This document shows positions 8,621-16,323 of a DNA stretch of 64,000 bases, piece after piece. The notes beneath the pieces were generated by a model. That model was not told where the DNA came from. It did not search any database and worked only from the letters and a program-made list of their open reading frames with translations. The position numbers and the translations under genes are program-made. The stretch is from contig JADJTT010000001.1 in NCBI GenBank assembly GCA_016711045.1, forward strand, positions 1-64,000, read 5' to 3'. Within the stretch, counting starts at the first letter, position 1. The number at the start of each line of letters is the position of its first letter. The DNA is from Saprospirales bacterium (GTDB lineage Bacteria > Bacteroidota > Bacteroidia > Chitinophagales > Saprospiraceae).

Positions 8621-8757
8621 CGCACCACAACAATGTATAAAAATAATAGCCGAGATAGTAGTAAATTCAAGGATTGCAGCCCGCTCCAACTTTCTTGTAA
8701 CTTGACAGGAAAGTGCAACGCAGTCGGCTACTATTCTTATACTTAACGTTGAACAAT
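8621..8757. repeat. attC-like recombination element behind the antiporter gene
   Basis: The element is about 137 bases between CGCACCACAACAATG and ACTTAACGTTGAAC. The outer parts pair: TATAAAAATAATAGCCGA on the left with TCGGCTACTATTCTTATA on the right. The right boundary ACTTAAC/GTTGAAC fits the integron core consensus RYYYAAC/GTTRRRY exactly. The left boundary fits less well. Long imperfect palindromes of this form behind single genes are typical of integron cassettes. The call is inference from structure. Confidence 0.55.
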
Positions 8758-8824
8758 CCCTCCCGAATTTTAGGCTCCTAACTTCTTGTTTTCCAAGCAA
8801 CTGAATCAATCCTACCTTATCTTA

Positions 8825-8856
8825 CATGGCGTAAACCATTCTTATTTTACGCCATG
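8825..8856. repeat. Perfect hairpin overlapping the recombinase start codon
   Basis: CATGGCGTAAA, a 10-base loop, and TTTACGCCATG form a perfect 11-bp stem. The recombinase ATG is inside the right arm. It may be a terminus of the IS91-type element or a recombinase/translation control site. Confidence 0.6.
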
Positions 8857-9630
8857 GAAGAGTATCAAAAACAACTCCAGGAGTTCGATGCGCACCTGAC
8901 GCTGAAGAACTACAGCAAAGCCACGCGATCGGCCTACGGCTGTGCGCTGCGGCAGTTTTTCACCTTTCGGGATCGGGAGGACATGAGTGGTCCGTTCACC
9001 ACCACCCAGGCCCGGGAATATATTTTGCACCGCTACAAACAAGGGCTCAAGTGGCAAACCATCAACGGGGATTACTCGGCGATGAGTAAATTCTACCGGG
9101 AGGTACTGGGCCTGGACTGGGACGTCAGGCTAATACCGCGTCCTCGCAAAGAGCGCAGCTTGCCGCCTGTTTTGTCGGGAGCAGAGGTGCAGCGGGTCAT
9201 AGAGAACGGGGCGATATTCAAGCATCAGGTCTTCATGGCCTTGTTGTACAGCACGGGCCTGCGCTTAAGCGAGGCGCTAAACCTGCGCCTGAGCGATGTG
9301 GACGGGGAGCGCCTGCAGATCCGGGTAGTAAAAGGCAAAGGGGCCAAAGACCGGTATGTGGAGATGCCGGAGTGCTTATTGGACTTGTTGCGACAGTATT
9401 TCAGAGCCTACCGCCCAAAGCATTATCTGTTCAACGGCAAAAAGGCGGGGCAAAGGTGGGCGCAACGTTCGGCACAGTGGTCGATACAAAACGCGCGGGC
9501 CGGCGCAAAAGTGGAACGGGAGGTCTCCCCACACGTCTTCCGGCATTGTTATGCCTGCACTTGGTGGGCGGCGCATTGCCTGCAAGGGGTGTGGCCAGGT
9601 TCGTTATCAGTATTTTTCGTGTGGCAATAG
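8854..9630 (+). pseudogene. Tyrosine recombinase (XerC/phage integrase family), C-terminally truncated
   Basis: The N-terminal SAM-like core-binding domain (residues about 1-100, LTLKNYSKATRSAYGCALRQF) is followed by the catalytic domain with the first Arg in YSTGLRLSEALNL, the Lys in VVKGKGAKDRYV and the HxxR box in SPHVFRHCYA. Normally HLLE...LGH and the nucleophilic Tyr follow. Here the sequence after HCYA runs directly into the start of the IS91-type transposase in another frame, so the last catalytic residues are lost. The protein cannot recombine DNA. Its role in the intact element is thought to be linked to IS91-type transposition. Confidence 0.8.
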
Positions 9631-10247
9631 TCAATGTCCGCAGTGCCAGGGTATCAAACGCCTGCAATGGCAGGACCGGCTGGCCGGGCGGATGCTGCGC
9701 GTGCCTTATTGCCACCTCACCTTTACCCTGCCGCATGAGTTGAATGGCCTGGCGCGGCGATACCCCACTGTATAATCTGCTGCTGCGCACGGCCTGGAAA
9801 ACGATATGCAGCCTGTGCGAAGAGGCGGACCATGTGGGAGGTATGCCCGGCATGACGGCCGTGTTGCACACTTGGGGTTCGGATCTCAAATACCATGTGC
9901 ATGCCCACTGCCTGGTCACCTTTGGAGGCTTGACGGCGGACCCCGTGCCGGAATGGAAATGGCCCAAACGCAAAAACAAACTGGCCCCTTTCCGCAAGTT
10001 CAGCAAGGTCTACCGAACCCTCTTTCTGGCGGCTTTGCAGGAGTTAATGAGCCGACGGGAAGTGGTCTACCATCAGTGCGACTCTTGCGGCAGCACCGAC
10101 TTTGAAATCCGGCCCATCCCAAGCGACCTGACGTACCTGGCGAACGTCCTGAATCAGGGACGAAGCCCCCCGTTTGGTCAAGCAGACACGGCCAACTTTG
10201 TGAATACCTCATCCAGAGGCGGTGAGCTCAGGGCTGCTATGTCTTAA
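9563..10247 (+). pseudogene. IS91-type (Y2/HUH) transposase fragments
   Basis: From 9566 the frame encodes the N-terminal zinc-binding region (CKGCG.....SCGNSQCPQCQ), then RVPYCHLTFTLPHELN, ending at 9775. A shift into the next frame continues at about 9744 with LYNLLLRTAWKT and LKYHVHAHCLVTFGGL, whose HVHAH is the HUH metal-binding motif. Downstream the frame runs out at 10247 without the two catalytic tyrosines. It is a broken rolling-circle transposase. Confidence 0.8.
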
Positions 10248-10534
10248 AGATAGGGAAATGGCTTGAAAAACGCTATAGCCGGCCATCGCATCTGAAAAAA
10301 CGGCTGGCAATAACAAAAAACGGATGAAAACTCGGGCGTATTTGTCGGCAAAGACGTAAATTAGGCCAGGATGAAATCCGGATCGGAGGAATAGCTTTTC
10401 CCTATTTGCAACTGGGAAGATTTTACTCCCGGCGCCGGGATCGTTCAACTGAAAAGTCTACGCCCGGTATGGCGCAGACTTTCCTTTGAGTTCTCGGTAA
10501 TATAAAAATTCGCAGTACCCAAATTGTCACTATT

Positions 10535-11563
10535 ATGCAACGTAGAGATTTCATCCTCATTACTTTGTTATCGTTCCCGGCTTATGCCTGTTCAATTCCT
10601 AAGCGGACGGGGGATATGGCAGCCAAAGCATTTGTCGTAAAAGCAGGCGACAGTCGTTTTCATAAGCCGACTCCGTTTCATGGCGTGAACCCCAACGACC
10701 TCAAGGTTTCGACCAAGGACACGTCGGGCAGGCTCTCGGCTTTTGAATACCTTGGCACGGAAAAAGTCGGGCCGATGCTACACTCGCACCTTTTTCAGGA
10801 CGAAATGTTTTTCGTCTTGAAAGGCGAATACGTGTTTCAATTGGGCGAAGAAAGGCAGTTGCTACAGGCGGGCGACCTGATTTTCCTGCCCCGAACCGTG
10901 CCGCATACTTGGGTGCAAATTAGCGACCGGGGCGAGATGTTCTACTTCCTACAACCCGCCGGTAAAATGGAGGAGTTTTTTTTACGGCTAACCGAACTGG
11001 ATGGCAAGGGTACTCCTGAACAGTACGAGGAACTGGGCAAAACGAGCGGCATCACCAACCATGGACCCGCTATTTCCGCCACGGAAAAGCATGTTTTTGC
11101 AGCACAACTGAGCAATGGGTTCGTAGTGCGAGCTGGTCAAGGCCGCTTTGGGGAGCTTACCATTATCAATGGCAAAAACCGCAACGACATCAAGGTTTCC
11201 GGTAAGGACACAGGCAGTGAACTGTCCATTTTCGAGTACCACGGCAACGAAAAGGGCGGACCGCCAATGCACGTACACCCGCACCAGGATGAGGTGTTCT
11301 ACGTTGCCGAAGGCAAGTACCTGTTCCAATGCGGCGACGAAAAATTTCAGCTCGGTGAGGGCGACATGATTTTCCTGCCAAGGGCAGTGCCGCATACTTG
11401 GGCGCAATTAGAGGACGTGGGCAAGCTTCTGTTCTTCTTCCAGCCCGCCGGGAAAATGGAGGAATTTTTCCGCTCCATTGGAGGCAATAAACATCTAACG
11501 GCGGGACTTGACCCCTTTAAGGAACATGATATGGAGGTGGTTGGACCGCCGTTGCAATATTGA
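10535..11563 (+). CDS. Exported bicupin lipoprotein (quercetinase-like fold)
   Basis: The protein has 342 residues. An N-terminal signal (MQRRDFILITLLSFPAYAC) has a lipobox-like AYAC, so it is probably a lipoprotein; the preceding RR is also reminiscent of a Tat signal. Two cupin domains follow, about residues 30-150 and 190-320. Each has the metal-binding pattern, LHSHLFQDEMFFVLKGE...PRTVPHTW and VHPHQDEVFYVAEGK...PRAVPHTW, with His, Glu and late His ligands visible in both. The halves are clearly internal duplicates. Such bicupins are often dioxygenases or sugar-binding proteins, and the substrate cannot be told. The gap before it (10248-10534) holds no gene, only a short hairpin near 10452-10483. 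Confidence 0.8.
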   Translation: MQRRDFILITLLSFPAYACSIPKRTGDMAAKAFVVKAGDSRFHKPTPFHGVNPNDLKVSTKDTSGRLSAFEYLGTEKVGPMLHSHLFQDEMFFVLKGEYVFQLGEERQLLQAGDLIFLPRTVPHTWVQISDRGEMFYFLQPAGKMEEFFLRLTELDGKGTPEQYEELGKTSGITNHGPAISATEKHVFAAQLSNGFVVRAGQGRFGELTIINGKNRNDIKVSGKDTGSELSIFEYHGNEKGGPPMHVHPHQDEVFYVAEGKYLFQCGDEKFQLGEGDMIFLPRAVPHTWAQLEDVGKLLFFFQPAGKMEEFFRSIGGNKHLTAGLDPFKEHDMEVVGPPLQY

Positions 11564-11610
11564 ATTTTGGGGCTTGGGATTACAATAATTCAAATACAAT
11601 AAAACCGAGA

Positions 11611-12095
11611 ATCGAGTAGGGAGAGGTGAGCCATACAGCCCACCCCAGCCCTCTCACAATCGTATCCGCCGAAACGTACCGGTCAGGCTGTACCGGTCTG
11701 GTATACGGCGGTTCGCCAAACAGCCAAACCGCTCTTTTCACCGGATTGACCTTGCCCTTTTCTTTCCCAGTCGATGACGAACGTACAGGAATCGGTTTGG
11801 CTTCTAGCACGCTACCTGCCACCCATGCGGGTTGCACGGACACCACGGATCGCTCCCGGGAATGACATCCGCTTTCCGCTGATTCCCGCCACATCTACCA
11901 GATCAGGATTGTTGCCTACGCGCTTTGACATGTTGTGCTGCCTTACGCTCCTAATCCAGCCCTTATGTGGTTCCTGTTCGTCGGTACCAGCTGCAGTCGG
12001 CTTGCGCAGACCCCATCACTGCCCCCGTTTCATCGGGGCGGACGCGCAATGGGCCGCAAGCTTTCACCTCTAGTTTACAGATGCTGCGGGCACAC
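11611..12095 (-). mobile_element. ORF-less group II intron relic
   Basis: On the minus strand it begins GTGTGCCCGCAGC at 12095, passes through GAGGTGAAAGC and a block shared with the complete intron (GGTACCGACGAACAGGAA, GCGTAAGGCAGCACAACATG), and ends CACCTCTCCCTACTCGAT at about 11611. The reverse transcriptase gene is missing, leaving 485 bp. Domain V is altered: the start GAACCGCCGTATAC is kept but the apical part is expanded. It is probably no longer able to splice. Confidence 0.75.
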
Positions 12096-12167
12096 AAAGG
12101 CTAATTGCAATAAGGGCAGGGAGTTGCGAAGATTATTAAAGCACCAGGGGGGAAAAACAGGTACACA

Positions 12168-12240
12168 ATCGAGTAGGAAGACCGTTCCCCCCCGGCCCCC
12201 CGTTGCTCTTTCCCGGTCTGAGGTAAGCCATAGAAAAGTT
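12168..12240 (-). mobile_element. Possible 3' end of another group II intron
   Basis: On the minus strand AGACCGGG...CGGTCTTCCTACTCGAT could be a domain VI hairpin with the same 3' terminus as the other introns. It lies only 73 bases upstream of the 5' end of the relic at 11611-12095. The match is short and no domain V is recognisable. Confidence 0.35.
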
Positions 12241-12348
12241 CGCATCTGCGAAATATATTGAGGTTTCTGCGAAATGTTTATTTATCCATAATTCCATCAG
12301 CGTAGTTTTGCACTGTACAAATTTGCTAAATCTTCAACCTGAACAATC

Positions 12349-12773
12349 ATGGATTCAACCACATCAAATCACGCAGGCAGCTCAAATAAAATTTGGAAAC
12401 AAATTTTTATGGTAATCATACTGCTACAAGCAGTTTTTGAGCTTGCCATCGGTTTTACGCTTTTATTTGACTTGCCGATGGCTATGGAGAATTTCAATAC
12501 GCCATATTCAAGCGATATGGAGGTATTGGGCTTAACCTTGGGATTATATTTGTTTTTACTCACCACATTGATGGTGCTGAGTTTTGCTGGGTTAGAAAAT
12601 CAAACCCAGCAGGCATAACTCTAGGTATTATTATCGGTCTTTTTCTTATTTCATTCGGCGTGGGCATGGTGATAAAGTTCGGCAATACACAGGCCATTTT
12701 CGTAGATGGCTTACGAGGCGGTTTAACAATGTTTTTTGCCTACATGGCTGGAAAGGAACTCAAACAACAATAA
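12349..12773 (+). pseudogene. Four-helix small membrane protein, frameshifted
   Basis: The first part (12349-12618) encodes 89 residues with two hydrophobic helices (IFMVIILLQAVFELAIGFTL; LGLTLGLYLFLLTTLMVLSF). From about 12590 the next frame continues without a break with further membrane helices (ITLGIIIGLFLISFGVGMV ... GGLTMFFAYMAGKELKQQ) to a stop at 12771-12773. The join is near GGGTTAGAAAATC. Together they would give about 140 residues, a normal size for a small membrane protein. Either a real frameshift or a one-base sequencing error is present. It precedes the SDR gene in the same direction and may belong to its operon. The function is not known. Confidence 0.65.
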
Positions 12774-12815
12774 GGCAAAGCTCAATCATCCAATTTATTA
12801 TAATCAAAAGAAAAT

Positions 12816-13715
12816 ATGACAAAGTTAAAATGGACTAGCAACGACATTGCTAATCAGCACAATAGAGTTGTGATTATTACCGGAGCTACAAGTGGCCTGG
12901 GGAAAGAAGCCACAAAAATACTTGCAGAAAAAAATGCCACCGTGATAATGGCCGTTAGAAATACGCAAAAAGGAGAAAAAGTCGCTGGAGAAATCAAAAA
13001 GTCGGTACCTGAAGCCAAAATTGAGGTGCGAAAACTTGATCTAGGAAGTTTAAGTTCTGTGAAATCCTTATCAGAACAAATACTTGCGGGTTACAATCGC
13101 TTAGATATTTTAATCAACAATGCGGGCGTAATGATGTGCCCTTTTTCAAAAACAGAAGACGGGTTTGAAATTCAAATGGGAACCAACCATTTGGGGCACT
13201 TTGCATTGACTGGTTTATTAATGCCCCTTCTAAAGGAAACCAAAGGAGCTCGTATTGTAGCAACTTCAAGCATAGCTCATAGGACTGGAAATATTGATTT
13301 TGAGGATATTAATTGGGGAAAAAGAAAATATAACACTACCCAAGCCTATGCAGATAGCAAGTTAGCCAACCTGTATTTTGCATACGAATTGGCGAGAAAG
13401 CTAAAAAATGACCCGAACGCCCCAGTTGTAACTGCTGCTCATCCAGGCTATACAAGTACAGACCTACAGCGACATAATCTTTTTTGGCGAATCATGAATC
13501 CCATCTTGGGCCAAAAAATAGAGCAAGGTACTTTACCTACGCTAAGAGCTGCTGCAGATTTAGAAGCAAAAGCGGGTGATTTTTATGGACCTTCGGGTTT
13601 TCTTGAAATGGCAGGAGCTCCGGTTGTAGTTAAATCTACCAAAATGGCCTATAATGAGGTAAATGCAAAACGACTTTGGGAAGTATCTGAAAAGATGACC
13701 GGTATCCAATTCTAA
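12816..13715 (+). CDS. Short-chain dehydrogenase/reductase, retinol-dehydrogenase-like
   Basis: The SDR protein has 299 residues with the Rossmann cofactor motif VIITGATSGLGKEA at about residues 20-32, LDILINNAGVM (NNAG motif), the catalytic Ser in TSSIAHRTG and the catalytic YxxxK in QAYADSKLAN. The Arg in VRNTQKG after beta-2 suggests NADP(H). It is closest in pattern to the WW-domain oxidoreductase/retinol dehydrogenase group that acts on lipophilic alcohols, but the substrate is unknown. It lies between the membrane-protein remnant and an AraC regulator only 12 bases downstream, forming a compact unit which the regulator may control. Confidence 0.88.
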   Translation: MTKLKWTSNDIANQHNRVVIITGATSGLGKEATKILAEKNATVIMAVRNTQKGEKVAGEIKKSVPEAKIEVRKLDLGSLSSVKSLSEQILAGYNRLDILINNAGVMMCPFSKTEDGFEIQMGTNHLGHFALTGLLMPLLKETKGARIVATSSIAHRTGNIDFEDINWGKRKYNTTQAYADSKLANLYFAYELARKLKNDPNAPVVTAAHPGYTSTDLQRHNLFWRIMNPILGQKIEQGTLPTLRAAADLEAKAGDFYGPSGFLEMAGAPVVVKSTKMAYNEVNAKRLWEVSEKMTGIQF

Positions 13716-13727
13716 ATAAACATCTAT

Positions 13728-14633
13728 ATGTCAGAATTTTATCACTTAAAGAGTATTGCAGAATTGCATCGCTTGTTTGGTTTAGAAAAACCGTTACATC
13801 CGTTAATCACCATTATAAAAGAATGGCCAAAGATTGATTTCGATTTTAAAGATACCAAAATGACAAGCGACTTGTATGTAATTGGATTGAAGGGAAACGT
13901 AAGAGGGACATTCAAGTACGGGCGAAATTCTTACGATTATGAAGAAGGAACTTTGGTATTTATGGCACCCAATCAAGTGGCCAGATTTGATGATGCTGAT
14001 GCGGAATTGGATAGGAATGGGTGGAACATTTTTTTTCATCCCGATTTAATACGCAAATCCACGTTGGGTAATACAATTAAGGATTACTCCTTTTTCAGCT
14101 ATGGACTTAACGAGGCCTTACATGTTTCTGACAAGGAAAAGCATATGCTGACCGATTTCGTGCAAAGAATTGAAACTGAATTAGAACAAAATATCGATAA
14201 ACATTCGCAAGAGTTGATACTTGTAAATTTGGAGTCGATACTGAAGTACTGTAGCCGTTACTATGATCGTCAGTTTTATACCCGCACGAACCTGAACAAA
14301 GATTTCATTGTTCGCTTTGAGCAATACCTTGAAGATTATTTCGCTTCTGACGATTTGGTTAACAAGGGAATACCGAATGTAACCGAATGCGGAAAAGCCC
14401 TGAATATGTCAGGAAGCTATTTGAGTGATTTGCTGAAATTAGAAACAGGGAGGAGTGCGAAAGACCATATTCACTCTTATATCATTGAAAAAGCAAAAAC
14501 CTTATTACTTAATTCTAATTCCTCAATTAGTGAGGTCTCTTACTGTTTGGGGTTTGAATATTCACAACATTTTAGTAAATTATTCAAATCAAAAACCGGA
14601 TTAACTCCAATTGAATTTAGAAATATGAATTAA
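13728..14633 (+). CDS. AraC-family transcriptional regulator
   Basis: The protein has 301 residues. The N-terminal region (to about 180) is a cupin-like effector domain of the type in Bacteroidota AraC proteins (FKYGRNSYDYEEGTLVFMAPNQV). The C-terminal AraC domain has two helix-turn-helix units, about residues 205-295, with CGKALNMSGSYLSDLLK and ISEVSYCLGFEYSQHFSKLF followed by KTGLTPIEFR, the hallmark second-HTH motif. It sits 12 bases behind the SDR gene and probably regulates this unit. Confidence 0.9.
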   Translation: MSEFYHLKSIAELHRLFGLEKPLHPLITIIKEWPKIDFDFKDTKMTSDLYVIGLKGNVRGTFKYGRNSYDYEEGTLVFMAPNQVARFDDADAELDRNGWNIFFHPDLIRKSTLGNTIKDYSFFSYGLNEALHVSDKEKHMLTDFVQRIETELEQNIDKHSQELILVNLESILKYCSRYYDRQFYTRTNLNKDFIVRFEQYLEDYFASDDLVNKGIPNVTECGKALNMSGSYLSDLLKLETGRSAKDHIHSYIIEKAKTLLLNSNSSISEVSYCLGFEYSQHFSKLFKSKTGLTPIEFRNMN

Positions 14634-14689
14634 TAGTAAATAAAGCCAGTGGCTAGTGAGTGGGTTTTAAATACCAGCTCCCCTTCAGC

Positions 14690-14837
14690 TCCCCAAAAAT
14701 CCTTCCATCCAAATGGAGCGGTAATGTCTCCTTCACTTGAACGGCTCTCTCCCGCTTACCCATAAGGAGGACTTTCACCCTCCAGAAAATTCCACTACCT
14801 TTATAGGGAATCGGATGCCCATGCCGGATACACACAC
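14690..14837 (-). mobile_element. Group II intron 5' fragment
   Basis: On the minus strand it starts GTGTGTATCCGGCATGGGC at about 14835-14837, followed by CTATAAAGGTAGTGG and GAGGGTGAAAGTCC, then CAAGTGAAGGAGAC and GGGGAGCTGAAGGGGAGCTG, all typical of group II domain I. No reverse transcriptase or domain V is next to it. It lies just upstream of the DUF2254 gene, whose start is 22 bases away, and the gene promoter may be in or near it. Confidence 0.6.
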
Positions 14838-14858
14838 TGCTTAACGATTCCTTCTGAC

Positions 14859-16163
14859 ATGAAAAAGATATTGTTTTTCTTTACCGAATTAAAGGCCACC
14901 TTTTGGTTCATCCCGGTATTGATTATTCTAATTTCAATCCTTTTTGCAATAGGGTTGGTGTCTTTAGACCAAGTGATTACTTTGTCACAAGATGGATTGG
15001 GCCGCTTCTTTTTTGTGAATAGTGCAGATTCTGCGCGAAGTATATTATCTACCATATCCGGTGCAATGATAGGAGTTGCAGGAACGGTTTTTTCAGTCAC
15101 CCTTGTGGCGTTGACGTTAGCTTCTTCACAATTTGGTCCAAGGTTGATTAAGAACTTTATGTATATAAGGCTTAATCAAGTCGTTTTAGGTTCATACATT
15201 TCTACTTATTTATATTGTCTTTTTGTGTTAAACTCCATAAAAGAAAGCGATGAATACACCTTCATGCCAGTGCTTTCCATTCTCTTTGCTATCATTGCAG
15301 CTTTTGTTAACATTATTCTTCTCATTGTATTTATCCATCAAATTGCCACAAGCATTCAGGCAGATAAAGTAATTTCTGATATTTCAGAGGTTATTTCGCA
15401 TCAATTAAAAACATTATTCCCCCAGAAAATGGGAGATGAATTGGATGACGAAAAAACTATTGCCGTTGACAATATCAAGTCTAAATATATTAATTCTTTT
15501 GCTGTTAAATCACAAAAAAGTGGATACCTCCAATATGTCGACAGTGAATCGCTATTAAGAGTAGTATGTTCATGTGACGGATTGATCGAGCTATACTTTA
15601 GACCTGGAGCCCATTTGGTAGAAGGCATTGAAATTGGGAAATTATACTCAAATGATGGCTTAAATAAAGAACAGATCGAAAGTATTTCTCGTCAGTTCGT
15701 TATCGGAAAAACAAGGATTGCACAACAAGACCTTGAGTACTCCATTGATCAAATGGTTGAAATTGCAGCACGGGCACTCTCCCCAGGAGTCAATGACCCG
15801 TATACTGCCATTGCTTGTATTGATAATTTAACGGCTACATTGTGTCATCTTTCTCAAATTAGCTTTCCTTCAAAATACCGAATTGATGAGGAGCAAAAGT
15901 TGAGAATAATTGCAGATACGTTGGACTTTGAAGGTGTTTTGGATGTTTCATTTAATCAAATTCGTCAATTTTCAGCCGGAAGCACCGCTGTTATCATAAG
16001 ATTAATGGAGGCATTGACAACCATTAATGCATTCTCCAAAAAAGAAAATTATAAAAAGGCGGTTATTAAACATGCAAAAATGGTTTTGAATACTGGAAAA
16101 GAATCTATAAAAGAGGAAAATGACCTTAACGACTTGCTGGAAAGGTCGAAAAAACTTTTATAA
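14859..16163 (+). CDS. DUF2254 family membrane protein
   Basis: The protein has 434 residues. Four hydrophobic segments lie in the first 165 residues (FWFIPVLIILISILFAIGL near the start, then GAMIGVAGTVFSVTLVALTL, VVLGSYISTYLYCLFVL and ILFAIIAAFVNIILLIVFI). A soluble C-terminal domain contains LSPGVNDPYTAIACIDNL, the signature stretch of DUF2254. The family is widespread and its biochemical function is not established. The gene is AT-rich and stands alone behind a group II intron fragment. Confidence 0.85.
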   Translation: MKKILFFFTELKATFWFIPVLIILISILFAIGLVSLDQVITLSQDGLGRFFFVNSADSARSILSTISGAMIGVAGTVFSVTLVALTLASSQFGPRLIKNFMYIRLNQVVLGSYISTYLYCLFVLNSIKESDEYTFMPVLSILFAIIAAFVNIILLIVFIHQIATSIQADKVISDISEVISHQLKTLFPQKMGDELDDEKTIAVDNIKSKYINSFAVKSQKSGYLQYVDSESLLRVVCSCDGLIELYFRPGAHLVEGIEIGKLYSNDGLNKEQIESISRQFVIGKTRIAQQDLEYSIDQMVEIAARALSPGVNDPYTAIACIDNLTATLCHLSQISFPSKYRIDEEQKLRIIADTLDFEGVLDVSFNQIRQFSAGSTAVIIRLMEALTTINAFSKKENYKKAVIKHAKMVLNTGKESIKEENDLNDLLERSKKLL

Positions 16164-16323
16164 GCATGAAAACAACGTACAGGCTCCTTCTTTTTAACCC
16201 AGTTGTTTCAGGAACACTTTTACTTTAGTCTATAATTTGTGTTCCTAAATTCCTAGCTTAGTGGGTGCTAATCCGGAAGCGCAAATGGCGATTCTAATCG
16301 GACTCATCTGACATAGGGACATT

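Larger units (their letters stand above)
8825..10247 (+). mobile_element. Decayed IS91-type element with tyrosine recombinase
   Basis: An 11-bp perfect stem at 8825-8856 is followed by a tyrosine recombinase truncated at its C-terminus and by pieces of an IS91-type (Y2, HUH) transposase. Bacteroidota and proteobacterial IS91 relatives often carry a recombinase gene just upstream of the Y2 transposase. The right end and the catalytic tyrosines of the transposase are not found, and the outer limits are uncertain. The GAAC at 8751-8754, a known IS91 target tetranucleotide, is at the attC-like core upstream. Confidence 0.65.

Noticed and set aside
10209..10448. Minus-strand 79-codon frame behind the IS91 relic
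   Set aside because: No recognisable domain, no ribosome-binding site and overlap with transposase remains.
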